The notes: generated from the sequence alone by a model not told the origin. Positions 1-10,734 are shown, numbered from the stretch's first letter. The stretch is DNA of 64,000 nucleotides from Flaveria trinervia (GCA_025506515.1 CM046447.1:84944248-85008247), one strand, 5' to 3'. Numbers and translations: made by a program.

Positions 1-578
1 AGCAACCCATCTACAAAGTTTGAAACTTTGTCTTCCATAGATGTAGTGACTCAATGAGTGTGCAGCTCACTCATCAGGTGGTAGAATCGATCAATGACAT
101 CGTCCAAGCTCTCCTTTCCTATTGACAAGAAGTTGTCAAACTCCTTCAATGCTTTAGCCTTCCGAGCTTTTAATGATGTATTTCCCTCATACCTCTTTTC
201 CAATGCATCCCATAGCTTCTTAGCTTACTTGTTCTCAGAAAATTCATGGAAGATGTCCTTAGGAATTGACTGAGTCAACAACGCATATACTTTCTTCTCT
301 GCATTGTATTTTACCTTTTGTCCGTCAGTCATACCGCTTAAGGTGAGTTTGACTCCATCTACACCTACAGGCATGCTATATCCTATCTCTATCGACTCCT
401 ACAGATTGGGATCCACTCCATTTAAGTAAATCTCAAACCTTTGCTTCCATTTTGGATAATCATCTAACGTTATTAGCTTAGGGGGCTTGTTATGATTTCC
501 CACTTCATTTTCTAGAAGCAATAAATTTTGAACCCTAGAATCCCTTCCTGCGGTGAACGCTGAATATTGATCCTCCAT
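1..578 (-). pseudogene. Copia gag fragment of element A
   Basis: Reading the minus strand from an ATG at 578, one continuous frame runs off the left window edge and matches the gag (UBN2-type) domain of plant Ty1/copia elements. The family word AKKLWDALEKRYEG is legible near 230-190. The protein would form the capsid particle that packages element RNA. The frame is broken only by three in-frame stops, at 399-401, 225-227 and 51-53, with no frameshift seen. The leader, primer site and LTR lie directly upstream in the same orientation, so this is the 5' end of a real element. The zinc knuckle and pol lie outside the window. Confidence 0.82.
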
Positions 579-1056
579 TACTTTTGTCTTTGGTCTTTAG
601 AACAAAACTGTTTTACTTGTGTGAATGAAGGTGTGCAATTGGACAATTCGTGCGATTGACCATGCGGATGGCTCAGACGTGCGAATGAACCAATGCGGAT
701 GGCTCACTCGTGTGAATGGACAGGTGCGAATGAACAGTGCGTATAGACAGTTTAGTCGTACGAATGGATGTACGAATGAGTCCAATCGTGCGTATGAGGG
801 ATGCGTATCAATTCAGTCGTGCGATTGAGCCAATCGTGCGACTGAGGCTGCTGAATCTTGAGAATTCGAAGGTTTAAGGTATTTTGACGCAAAAACACGA
901 ATTTTTCAAGAACCCTAATTGTCGTATGCTGGAAAAACGTTAACTTTACGGCCTCGAGGCGTCCAAAACAACGTTTGACACAAAATATTGCGTTTTTGCG
1001 TGAAAAACACAATTTTATATCATAATCGATTGAATGACACGTAAATCAAGAGCCTT
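579..1056 (-). other. 5' untranslated leader of element A with ATGCG-word array
   Basis: This is the stretch between primer site and gag ATG of element A. It holds no convincing gene. Positions about 630-845 contain a dense run of degenerate words built on GTGCGATTGA, ATGCGGATGG and GTGCGAATGA, about 10-20 nt apart. The same words recur in the LTR at 1370-1540 and in the 3' half of the related element B. Small ORFs on both strands come from the repeat and are not believable genes. Confidence 0.6.
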
Positions 1057-1069
1057 GGCTCTAATACCA
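1057..1069 (-). other. Primer binding site of element A
   Basis: The minus strand reads TGGTATTAGAGCC two bases inside the LTR end. It differs by one base from the usual plant copia site TGGTATCAGAGC, complementary to the 3' end of initiator Met-tRNA. This is where minus-strand DNA synthesis would be primed, and it fixes the element's orientation and LTR boundary. Confidence 0.85.
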
Positions 1070-1071
1070 CT

Positions 1072-1779
1072 TGTTAGAGGACCGTGTACTGGACGGAGTA
1101 CTAACTGATTCACGTGTATACCGAATCAAATAGTGCGGAATCCTATTTGATTGGTGATCCAATCAGTGAGAACGTTAACGGAATTAATATAAGATTAATC
1201 TAAACATTAGAACGAATAGGAATCGATCAAGAGCAATCTATGAACTTGGATTGGCTTTCTTGGACGTTCAAGATGGCTAGGGTATTTGTATGAGTCGAAT
1301 TCTTCAAAGTGTTCCGTTGTTCCACGAATTAAGTGGTATTTATAGGTTAGGGTTACTCATTCGTGCGACTGATTCATGCGGTTGATCCATTCGCATGGCT
1401 GAGTGTTTAGTCATGCGACTGAGTCAATCTCATGTCACAATTGTGCAACTGATCCAGTCTCCCGGTTCAGTCATGCGATTGGTTCATTAGCATGAAGTTG
1501 TTCATGCGTATGGTCCATTAGCATGGGCCATTCGCATGAGAACTTCATATGACTAAGTTTGAATATGTTTCACAATCATTATTTGACTTAGATCTATTCA
1601 GACAACCACCAACCTATATAGTTAGTTCGATAAGCGTTAACACAAAATAATCAATGAAATATTAAATGTTATAAGTATAAACCATACATTGTATTTCATT
1701 CAAACCATCCAGTTACATATATGTAAGACACGAAAGACTTTTACATTAAGCTCATTAACTAGGTACATATGTATCTACA
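1072..1779 (-). repeat. 5' LTR of element A (copia, Sirevirus-like)
   Basis: A 708-bp block beginning TGTAGATAC and ending CTCTAACA on the minus strand, adjoining the primer site. It aligns along its length, in opposite orientation, with the LTR at 8883-9593, which supports both edges. A TATA box (TATAAATA, minus strand) lies at 1337-1344. Upstream of it, at 1370-1540, are repeated words such as TCATGCGACTGA. The sequence changes abruptly to plus-strand RT at 1780, so this LTR edge is the insertion point of A into B. Confidence 0.85.
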
Positions 1780-2947
1780 ACCCGAAGGATTCGAGGATCC
1801 TTATCATCGGGATAGAGTTTACAACGGGACAAGGCTCTTTACGGGCTCCATCAAGCCCCTAGAGCCTGGTTTGAGAAACTCTCAACTCATCTTTTGAAAC
1901 ATGGTTTTCATAGAGGAGTTATTGACTACATGTTATTCATCAAAGAAAAGGATGTTGATTACTCTTGGCACTGATTTATGTGGATGACATAATCTTCGGT
2001 TCCAAAAACGAAGTATTATGAAAAGAGTTCGAATCTGTAATGAAAGTAGAGTTTGAGATGAGTGCCATGGGGGAGATGAAGTTCTTTCTTGGATTACAGG
2101 TGGATTAGATACCAAAGGGAATCTTCCTGCATTAGTCCTAATATATAGGAGATACCCTCAGTCCATTCGACATGGAGAATGCTTCGGCTGTTGGAACTCC
2201 ACTTGCCACGAACCATGATGTGGCACCTGACGAAAATGGTGATCTGGTTGATGCCACCATGTATAGAGGAATGATCGGATCTCTTATGTACCTCACGACC
2301 TCTCGTCCCAATATTATGTACGCCACATGTCTCTGTTCCAGATATCAGGCAAAACCAAAAGTAAATCATCTCATCGGAGCAAAAAGGATCTTTCATTATC
2401 TGAAGGGTACTCCAACACTCGGGTTGTGGTGTCTTCATGATGATGACTTTGAGCTTATAGTGTATAGCGAGTCGGACTATGGTGGTTGCAAGATGAATTA
2501 CAAGTCAACATAAGCGGGATGTCAGTTCTTTGATAGACAGTTAGTCACCTAGCAGCGTAAGAAGTAGATATCAGTTGCTCTGTCAACATGTGAAGCTGAA
2601 TATGTTACTGCTGCAAGTTGCTGTTCGCAAATCATTTGGATTCAATAGCAAATGCGCGACTATGGATTTCAATTTTCTAACACCCTTATTTTTGTTGAAA
2701 ATTCTGCTACAATTGATCTCACCAAAATCTGGTCCAATACCCTAGAACAAAACACATCGGTATTAAATATCACTTTATACGTGACTGTTTTGAAAAGCAA
2801 TTAATCAATGTTGTTAAAATTAATACTGATTTTCAACACGCCGACCTCTACACAAAAGCATTTGACAAACCACGGTTTTTATATCTTTTAGAGGTTAATG
2901 GCGTGAAAAAGAAAAGTGATGTGATTCAAGAAGAAGAAAGTTTGTAG
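1780..2947 (+). pseudogene. Copia reverse transcriptase / RNase H remnant of element B
   Basis: The reading enters RT in mid-domain at the GFEDP motif just right of A's LTR. The catalytic YVDD box is at 1977-1988, followed by the FEMSAMGEMKFFLGLQV block and then RNase H words (SRPNIMYATC, SESDYGGCK, ST..AEY). It would copy element RNA into DNA and remove the RNA strand. It is dead: several frameshifts, stops near 2022, 2106 and 2513, and further stops in RNase H at about 2550-2570. The frame ends at 2945-2947. The first RNase H aspartate (SDSDYGG in relatives) reads Glu here. Confidence 0.85.
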
Positions 2948-4279
2948 TTCGACTAGTTTTTATTAGTTTTTTTTATATTTTCTTTTATTTTATTTTCCTT
3001 TCTATTAAAATCCAAAAATCCAAAAATATTTTTGGTTTTAGAATTTTAGGAGGATAATAGTTTTAGTTTAGTATTTAATTAGTTGCAGTATTTATTTACT
3101 TAAAAAAGAAGCGAGAAGGCAGGTTACCTGAAAGAAATGAAATCAAATCTGTAATTATGATTCAAAGTTTATGAAAAATGATAGTACACAGGGAACAAAT
3201 TGGTTAGGACTTCAAAACAAATTTGCTCAACATGCTCAATTCAAATTACAAGTCTGAGAAGTCTAAACACAACAAAAGAAAAATGATAGTAAAACTAGTC
3301 TCATACTGAGGTAACATAGAGAATGTAGACCTAGAGGTTGCTAGTTCATTATATGATGTGTCGGTAGATTTAACACAATAGATGAGTAGACCTCATTAGT
3401 GAATTCAAATTCAAACTAAATTGTTCAATTTGCTATGGATTTTCATCTTATCCCTGGTTAACACAATCAACGCATTTCCAATAAGGGGTGACGAGCAAAA
3501 TAAACTACACAAATGTGTGCAGATGACCATATAATTGAGCAAGCACATGAAAAACTGCTAAAAGCAATCAAGCTAATGACTTATGTTGTTGGTGCGTTAT
3601 AGGCAAAAGAAACAAATGCTCTAACAAGCAGATAGGCTGTGTGCCTCTCTGCTGCGCGGTGGCCCTGACTTGAGGATTAAGATAAACTAAATATTCTAGA
3701 ATTCATTGTTGTTTGCACCTCTCTGCAATGCGATGGCACCGGCCTGAGGCTTGGTATCTCTTTGAAAGCTCTTAGAATAGTTTCTTCTTGTCCAATACCC
3801 GTAGATCGCTCAAAAATCTCCATAGGAATGTTGGTTACCATATAAGTGTGGGAGCCACAAACGCTTGTTGAAATAATTAAATCTAACTCATCACCAATGT
3901 GAGTCAAAAATCTATGTATGGATTTAAGTGGAAAGATATACTGATAATAATCGTGACTACAACTCTTGACAGTCAAAATCATTGTGTGCACCTTATAGCT
4001 CTAGTATGATTTCTTGAAAGTGCTTTTGACTCTTAGATAAAATAAGAATCTTGCATCAAAGTGCATATTAAAATGTCCCAAATGATTATGATATACCTGT
4101 ATGATTCAATAATTAATCTTTCCATGAATGACCAAACTAACTTGAAGATGTTCTACTCAAACCCAAAACCACAAAAAGATGTCTTGTTTTCTTTAAAAAT
4201 TTCAAAGTTGTTTTGTATTTACTAGATCTTTGTGTTGTAGATGTCGGACTATACAAATAGATGAATACTGTGAATCACT
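2948..4279 (+). other. Element B spacer, gene-free part
   Basis: About 1.3 kb of AT-rich sequence between the end of pol and the hairpin repeats. I recognise no coding region. A 104-codon minus-strand reading at 3677-3991 matches nothing I know. Two loosely similar stretches around 3635-3665 and 3712-3745 (CCTCTCTGC followed by a GGTGGC or ATGGCA word) may be an old local duplication. Confidence 0.4.
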
Positions 4280-4289
4280 CACTAAAAGG

Positions 4290-4386
4290 GGTCACGTCTG
4301 AAGTGACCAATCGGTTCCAAACTAAAAGGATCACGTCTGAGGTGATCAAATGATGTTTAATTAAAAGGGTCATATCTGAGATGATC
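4290..4386 (+). repeat. Three hairpin repeats at exactly 39-nt pitch
   Basis: Three short inverted repeats start at 4290, 4329 and 4368. Stems are GGTCAC/GTGACC, GATCAC/GTGATC and GGTCAT/ATGATC (the third has one G-T pair). Each has a 7-nt loop, GTCTGAA, GTCTGAG or ATCTGAG. The stem differences are compensatory, so symmetry is kept while sequence drifts. They sit just 5' of the ATGCG-word array and TATA box upstream of B's extra ORF. Confidence 0.75.
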
Positions 4387-4439
4387 AAAGGTCATAATGT
4401 TTATATCAAAAGTTAAAATTTGAAGTGTTTGAGAGTGTA

Positions 4440-4675
4440 TGAGTTCAAGCTCATAAGTATGAGCCAATTGCACGATTTAATCATAAGTATGAAACAATTG
4501 TACGGTTGAACCATAAGTATGAGCCAATCACACGATTGGGCCATGAGTATGGGACAACCATGCGATTGGACCACAAGACTGAACCAATCATACGAATGGA
4601 TGATGGTGTATGTGCCAGTCGCATGACTGAACGCCAGTTGCATAAATGAAGCATGCGTATGGGTCTAGTCGCATA
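4440..4675 (+). repeat. Array of CGCATGACTG-type words in the B spacer
   Basis: Degenerate, closely spaced words such as ATAAGTATGAGCCAAT, CACGATTGGGCC and GTCGCATGACTGAAC fill this stretch. They match the words in the LTRs of A and B and in A's leader. The array ends about 20 bp before a TATA box, the same order as in the LTR of this family. Confidence 0.65.
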
Positions 4676-4692
4676 ATTAAAATTTAAAACAG

Positions 4693-4700
4693 TATAAATA
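4693..4700 (+). promoter_or_regulatory. TATA box in the pol to extra-ORF spacer of element B
   Basis: TATAAATA follows the word array and precedes a stretch resembling the region downstream of the TATA box in B's LTR (AACTCTCTGAAA..ATATACACAC here, ACTTTGAGAGAT..ATACACATA there). It could start a transcript of the extra ORF, 680 bp further on. The promoter role is inferred from layout only. Confidence 0.45.
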
Positions 4701-5096
4701 AGGGGGTCAGTCGGTCGTAACCATTACCACCCTCAAAACTCTCTGAAATTGCCCATATACACACACTCGGCCCAAATTTCAATTGTTGTGATTACTGCCT
4801 CATTGTGATCCTAACTTGTTTTCTACTCATCTACATGTACTTTGCAACTAAAATCAGCCAGAATGAATGGGTGAATGAAACCCTAAATGATCTAAACTAC
4901 TAAGACATAGAACCGAGAGTAAACCCTAAAATAGACCCCTTAAATGGACCTAAAAGTTGATTAAAAGGACCTTAAGTGCTATTTCGAGTCCCTACGAGTC
5001 TAATGAGTCTAAACACAAAGCCTAATATAAAGTTTTGACAAGATGCAAATCCAGGGTGTTCAACAGTGAAGGATGTGAATGGACATGCTAATGAAC

Positions 5097-5294
5097 TTCA
5101 GTCGCACGATTGAGCCAGGCGCATTCATTCATCACACGACTGAAACATGCGTATGGGTTCAGTCACATGACTGATTCAATCGCATGGCATAACATACAAC
5201 TAAGTTCAGTCGCAGGCTCAATCGCACGACTAAGCTAGGCCGTAGGTTCAATCGAATGACTAAACTCAGTCGTGTGGTTCAAACGCACGACTGA
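5097..5294 (+). repeat. Second CATGACTG/CACGACTG word array with hairpins
   Basis: The same family of words as at 4440-4675, here forming clear inverted repeats. TCAGTC-acat-GACTGA lies at 5159-5174. A 9-bp perfect stem, TCAGTCGTG with CACGACTGA across an 11-nt loop, lies at 5266-5294. The array stops about 85 bp before the extra-ORF start codon. Confidence 0.65.
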
Positions 5295-5359
5295 ACCTGT
5301 TTAATCAAAATAGTTTAAGTACCAACTGTCTTCTTTTATGCACAAATTTAATGTATATG

Positions 5360-5374
5360 TTTCTTGTGTTGCAG
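5360..5374 (+). promoter_or_regulatory. Candidate 3' splice site just before the extra-ORF ATG of B
   Basis: A pyrimidine- and T-rich run ending in TTGCAG lies five bases upstream of the ATG at 5379. It fits a plant intron acceptor (branch/T-rich region then GCAG). A spliced transcript from the 5' LTR or from the TATA box at 4693 could deliver the extra ORF. I could not pick a unique donor, so this is a proposal. Confidence 0.35.
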
Positions 5375-5378
5375 CAAC

Positions 5379-8300
5379 ATGGCTGTTAGATCGATGAGCA
5401 CCAAGCACAACATCTGTGCTCACTTAGATGTTGTTCTCGGAATGCTTCCGAGTTTGCTGGGAGTATAGCCTTTCTACGTAGATTGAGGATCTACAAGGCT
5501 ATCTCTGCTCCATGCACACCCTACCAATATATACAGCAGGCCTTCTGGGAAGGTGCTTCGGATGACAGGTCTGTTGAGCCGCACAGTATTCTGAGCTCTA
5601 TCTTCAGACAAGAGTTTAGGATTACTAAAAACGATCTAAGGCAAGTCTTGGATCTGGGTGAGGACGGTACCTACCCAACCAGCTGCATCCCTTGACTGTT
5701 TGAGGATGCTTTCTAAGGATGAAGTACACTGGGGACATCAATGCAGGTGTGCTCAACAAGAGCAACTTGTGCCCCCAGTTCAAGTACTTGGCTCATGTTA
5801 TCCTGAAGTGCATGGCGTCAAGCCGGGGAGATTTCGATGAAATGTAGGACCAAATCTAGAATGCATATGTTGCACTGGAACTCAACCATCGTTAGTTTTT
5901 TAGCATGTTTTCTACATGTATCGAGAACATCGAGGCCAAGGGCAAGTAAAGCTTCTGTATGTATTCAAGGTTCTTACAGATGATCATAGATGAGAAGCTT
6001 CCTATGCTGCCAAAGGAGAAAGACAATGCAGTTATTCTTGAGCTGATGGATGATACCACCTTGGGAAGAATGAAGGTGTACTGGGGGAAACAGGTGAAGC
6101 CCTCCGTTAGGCGATTGTTTGGGCATCTGGCCAATGCAAACTACGTGGTGCCTACTCGCAAGAAATGGCATCAGGATGATAGCGATACGGATGTTAAGCC
6201 TATAGTGTTACCCACCGATGATGACGACGACGATGATGACGACGACGATGATAACGATGTTGCTGATAGTCAAGGTGGAGAAAATGTTGTTCCAAGTCTA
6301 TCAAGGGCCACTAGCACTTCTTTTATATCTCCACCATCTCCACTTGGTGCTTTTGATGCACCTGGTGGATCTAAGCAGGCTGCTTTCCACCATGACTTTT
6401 TGATAGATGAAGAGGAGGTGTCTGATGATGAGCCTTTGATTAGAATAGTTGGGAGCCGGGTTATGGCTACTGAGAAGGAATAGAGGCGGTTGGTGGATGC
6501 CCAGCTGGTATTACAGGTGATAATCCAGATGTCACTAATCCTACTTACACACCTGACCAGTCTACTAGCTCGGGGGGAGCCCCTACAGCCAAGTGCTCCA
6601 GGAATAACAGGATGGCCCATCCTTATGGAAAAAAGAGTAAGAGGCCAAGATTCACATTGATCACATCCTCTACCACTACTACCACAGCCACTACCACCAC
6701 TACCATAGCCACCACCACTACCACAGCCACCACCACTACCACAGCCACTGCCACAACCTCTACCACTACCACCATAGCCACTGATACTCCAACCACCACT
6801 CGTACACTACCTCCACCTCACCCACACTACCCAACACAACTCTATAACAATCCACTCCCATTCCTCCTCCCATCTTCACTACATCCACCACAACCACAAC
6901 ACTCACCAAGTTGGTCCCTCCACCCAATCCACATTAACACCTGGACCTACTCTACCCATGGTCGGGTTAGAGGAGCAGCTAGAAAGCCTCAATCGTATGG
7001 TACTAAAGCCGATCGCCACTAATGATCTGAGTGCTACTCTGATCAATCAGCTGATGGCGGTAAATGCGGCTCAAACAAAGCAAATCGCTCAGCTAAGTGA
7101 GAAGAACGCGTAGTATGAGAGAGCTTTAGGCCGAGCTCACCACGCACTAAAGAGTCAAAATGAGCTGGTGATGGCTTTGGTAAAGAGGATCGAGGCCTTG
7201 AGAAGAAGAACAAAAAGATTTTTCTAAAGCTAAAGGGATTGAAGAGTGAGCCTTTAAAGATTAAAGATTGTGATGGTGAGGATGATGATGATGAGCCAAC
7301 TGAAGATGAGTCTGAAGAAGAAGATGATGATAAAGAAGAAGAGGGAGGAAGTGGTAAGGGAAAAGGAGATGTTGGTGATGAGGATGATCAAGAAGGTGAC
7401 GCATCTATGTTAGCCTCAAATCCATCGGCAAAAGAGAGGCGCACCAAGAGAAATCAGGATCAGGAACCTTGTCCTCTACTCCTCAAGCTGAAGAGACAAC
7501 AGATCAAGGCAAAAGTAATGATTAGATGTTTATGTATTTTGAAACTTTTGTACTTGAATTTTGTATTACATTAATGTAATTAATGATTATTTATGTTTAA
7601 ATGTCTTGATTAATAATTAATGTGTGATGTCTTGAATGTTAAATAAAACAGATGAAGCTCAACAGCCAGATGAATATGATGTCGTCCCCCTTGAGCAAGG
7701 CAAGACTCAACTCACTATGATTCTTGATTTGCAAGGGATCGTAAGAAGGTCTATGAGCTATACTCCTGAAGAAGGAGAGATCATCCATGATCTTACAGAT
7801 GAGCAGTTGGCGTATATCTTCAGATTAAATCCACATGAAATTGTCAAAGATGCTCCGGAAGTTGATTTCTTAAGTGACGAGGAGATACAGGATGTGGATG
7901 AGATAGAGAAAGAAGATGTCACAGCAGATTACTATCCACAGTATACAGACCGTGAGGGCAACGCTATCCCCAAATTGGGTGAAACTTTTTGTAGTGATAC
8001 TTTTGATAAGTTGGAGGAGATGGAGAAAGAAAAAAAGAAAGATAAAAGTATAGCCCAAGCTTCAGATGCAAATGTTGATATTAAGAAAGCTGAATGGGTA
8101 GCTTATTTTGCTGAGATGAAAGCCTACCGTGCACCCCCAACGCAAAATGCCTACAGAAAACTATACAGAGTCAAAAGACATCAGAAAGTGTCAGGGCAAG
8201 ATTATCGTGTGGGCATATTTTGAAGACTTGGAAGTCTATGCTGTTAAAAGAGAGAAAGGGATTGAGAACTTTAGATATCCACATGATCTGAAGACTCTTC

Positions 8301-8857
8301 CTGGTTTTGAGCTTAACCGACTTGCATGCTTAGATCTGTTATATCCTAACCTGAGAAAGATGTTAGGATGGTTTAAGAGTGCTCTAAAGAAAGAATACCG
8401 CACCAGATGGGTCAACTTTAAGCCTCAACAACCGAAATGTTTTATTCATAAGACTGAAGTTGATCCTATAATTGGAAGACCGAAGGTAGTGTTAAAGTGG
8501 AGTCCCCCATGCACAATGTCCAATATCCCCTTACGGGAAATGCCTCGGGACTTCGCTCCACACTTCAAATGGTGGTACTATGATTGGGGGAGAGGGGAAG
8601 CCGTCATATTTCTGAACAAAGATGGAAAGATAGAGACTATCAGGGTATTTGACCTAATGTGGCTTACCAACTTCTCTGCTGAAGATGTCTATACTTTATA
8701 CAAGTTGCCATTGTTCTATGACACGCAAGACATTCTACAATCTCTTCAATTCCAACATGTTATACGGATCTGCTTTGCATTCGAGATACATGCAGGAGTC
8801 ACTAGAGAAGAGAAGTACAAGAAATTTCAAGAGCATATGAAGAATGTAAGGCAATAG
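5379..8857 (+). pseudogene. Extra 3' ORF of element B (Sirevirus-type accessory protein), broken
   Basis: This is the accessory gene between pol and 3' LTR. Homologous parts occur in E, F and G. The N-terminal conserved domain, in shifted frames at about 5379-6160, includes AFWEGAS, SIFRQEFRI and the CMYSRFLQMII block. Then come a poly-Asp run (6214-6258), a Thr/Pro/Ser-rich microsatellite-coded segment (6660-6990), a coiled-coil-like part (7020-7230), an acidic Asp/Glu part (7239-7420), and a C-terminal domain (about 8129-8857) with the WWYYDWGRGEA..LNKDGKIE module at 8557-8700. There is no signal peptide or membrane helix, so 'env-like' should not be read as envelope. At least five frameshifts or stops break it. 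Function is unknown. Confidence 0.65.
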
Positions 8858-8871
8858 GGTAAACTACATCC

Positions 8872-8882
8872 AAGAGGGAGTT
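8872..8882 (+). other. Polypurine tract of element B
   Basis: AAGAGGGAGT lies directly before the LTR's TG. It is the RNase H-resistant primer for plus-strand synthesis and confirms that the following LTR is the 3' one. Confidence 0.75.
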
Positions 8883-9593
8883 TGTAGTACATGATATTCC
8901 TAATTTATTTGCTTAAATATAAAAGTCTTTCATATCTTACATATGTGTAATGTGACGATGTAATGAGTTATGATATATGCTTTGATGTTTTTATTTATCT
9001 TTAATTCATATGTATGAACTTCTTATATAGGTTTAAGGTTGTTGTACACAATTCTAAGTCATTAATGATTAAGTATTGTGTTCAACCTAGTCGGGTGATT
9101 ATTCATGCTAATGGACCATACACGTGAATATATCATACTTATGGACCAGTCCCATGACTAAATCAGATGACTGGATCAGTCGTATGATTGAGACATAATA
9201 TTGACTCAGTCGCATGACCTAACCTTCCGTCGTGCGTATGAATCAATCGCATGATTCAGTCGCATGACTGAACCATGCTAATGGTTCAGTCGTACGAATA
9301 GAACCTGGTAACCTACAAATACCACCTAATTCATGAAAAAATATAACACTTTGAGAGATACTTCGAATACACATAAACCCTAGCCGTCCAAAGCGTCCCA
9401 AACAACCTGTCCAACTTCATAGTTCGATCTTAATCGATCCCTTCTCGTTCTTAACGTTTAGTTCATTCTTTTATTGATCCGGTTTTTGTTCGCACTGATT
9501 GGATCGCCAATCAAATAGAATTCCACATTATTTGATCTGCTTAAACGCAGAATCCGTTAGTACTCCGTACGTACACGGTCTTCCCTAAAAACA
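8883..9593 (+). repeat. 3' LTR of element B
   Basis: 711 bp from TGTAGTACATG to CCCTAAAAACA. It is the inverted counterpart of the LTR at 1072-1779. Words such as CGCATGACTGAACC fill 9110-9310. The TATA position matching 1337-1344 reads CTACAAATACC (9311-9321), so the box is damaged by a T-to-C change. The sequence switches to gypsy integrase at 9594. Confidence 0.82.
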
Positions 9594-10692
9594 TTCAGGA
9601 CACTTGCAACAACCAGAAATTCCGAAATGGAAATGGGACCAGATTACCATGGATTTTGTAATCAAATTAGCAACAACTTCAAGTGGATATGACATAGTTT
9701 GGTTATAGTTGATAAGTTAACCAAGTCAGCACATTTATTGCCAATCAGAGAAGACTATAAGATGGAAAAGCTAACAAGGATTTACATGAAAGAGATTGTG
9801 TCCAGGCATAGAATACTCATTTCGATCATATCACACAGAGATAGGAGATTTACATCCAGGTCTGGCAAACTTTTCAAAAAGCCTTAGCAACTTAGATAAG
9901 CATGAGTACAACATACCATCCACAAACGAACGGACAAATTGAGGACAATTCAAATAGTGGAAGATATGTTGCGAGCTTGTGTGTTGGACTTCGGTGGTAA
10001 TTAGGACACACATTACGTGTGATAGAATTCTTCTATAATACTAGTTACCATGCAAGTATTGGAACAACCTCATTTGAAGCTTTGTACGGAAGAAAGTGTA
10101 GATCACCCTTGTGTTGGAATGAAATAGGAGACAGCAACTTATCGGACCTGAGCTAATCACTGAAATTAAAAACAAATTAAAATCGGCCCGTGATCGCCAG
10201 AAAAGCCACGGCGACAAAAGAAAGAATCCATTGGAATTTCAAATCAGAGATAAGTATATGTAAAGGTATCACCGACAAAAGTAATCGTCTAGTTTTGAAA
10301 ACGAAGTAAGGTAAACCCTAGATATGTTGGCCCATTTGAAGTCATTGATAAAATTGGTCCTATAGCTTATAGATTAAACTTACCTCAAGAATTAAATGAA
10401 ATACATAACACTTTCCATGTGTCAAACCTAAAGAAATTTCTAGCAGACGAGACATTAAAAATACCAATCCAAAAAGTCAAAATAGATAAGAAACTTCATT
10501 TCATGAAAAAACCAATAGCCATCATAGACCAAATAAGTCAAATGATTGAGGAGGAACATAATACCTATAGTAAAGGTTAAGTGGAATTTAAAGAAAGGAC
10601 CAGAATTCACATGGGATAGACAAGATGAAATTAAGACAAAATATACCCACTTATTTGAAGTCAGTAACAAGATAACTTCACCACAACCCTAG
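9594..10692 (+). pseudogene. Gypsy integrase C-terminal half of element C
   Basis: Translating across frames gives a Ty3/gypsy integrase core (KWDQITMDFV, then VDKLTKSAHLLP, then the SHRDRRFTS aspartate motif), the YHPQTNGQ region, the NTFHVSNLKKFLADE block and a chromodomain-like tail (IPIVKVKW..WDRQDEI..YTHLF). It would insert element DNA; the tail would bind chromatin marks. It starts mid-domain at B's LTR, showing that B landed in it. Several frameshifts and stops make it non-functional. It is a different family from D, Y and Z. Confidence 0.78.
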
Positions 10693-10734
10693 GGATTTCT
10701 CTCCAAATGAATTTTGGGACAAAATTCTTTTTAC

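Larger units (their letters stand above)
1780..9593 (+). mobile_element. Element B: 3' part of a Sirevirus-like copia retrotransposon
   Basis: In order: RT C-terminal part and RNase H (1780-2947), a 2.4-kb spacer with hairpins, repeats and a TATA box, an extra 3' ORF (5379-8857), a polypurine tract and an LTR ending at 9593. The 5' LTR, gag and integrase must lie left of A, outside the window. Pol followed by an extra ORF before the 3' LTR is the hallmark layout of plant Sireviruses. The LTR belongs to the same family as that of element A, which interrupts B. B itself ends inside a gypsy integrase (C). Confidence 0.75.

Noticed and set aside
597..1012. Short readings on both strands in A's leader
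   Set aside because: Repeat-derived; the leader lies between primer site and gag.
1057..1069. tRNA genes at the TGGTATCAGAGC sites
   Set aside because: Only the 12-13 nt complementary to the tRNA 3' end is present; no cloverleaf.
3677..3991. 104-codon reading on the minus strand in B's spacer
   Set aside because: No recognisable domain, start context or neighbours; lies in degenerate AT-rich spacer.
5379..8857. Viral envelope gene
   Set aside because: Position is that of the 'env-like' ORF of Sireviruses, but no signal peptide, membrane helix or cleavage site is visible in B, E, F or G.
9594..10692. Integrated pararetrovirus
   Set aside because: Integrase, LTRs and polypurine tracts are present and no movement or coat protein is seen; this is a gypsy retrotransposon.
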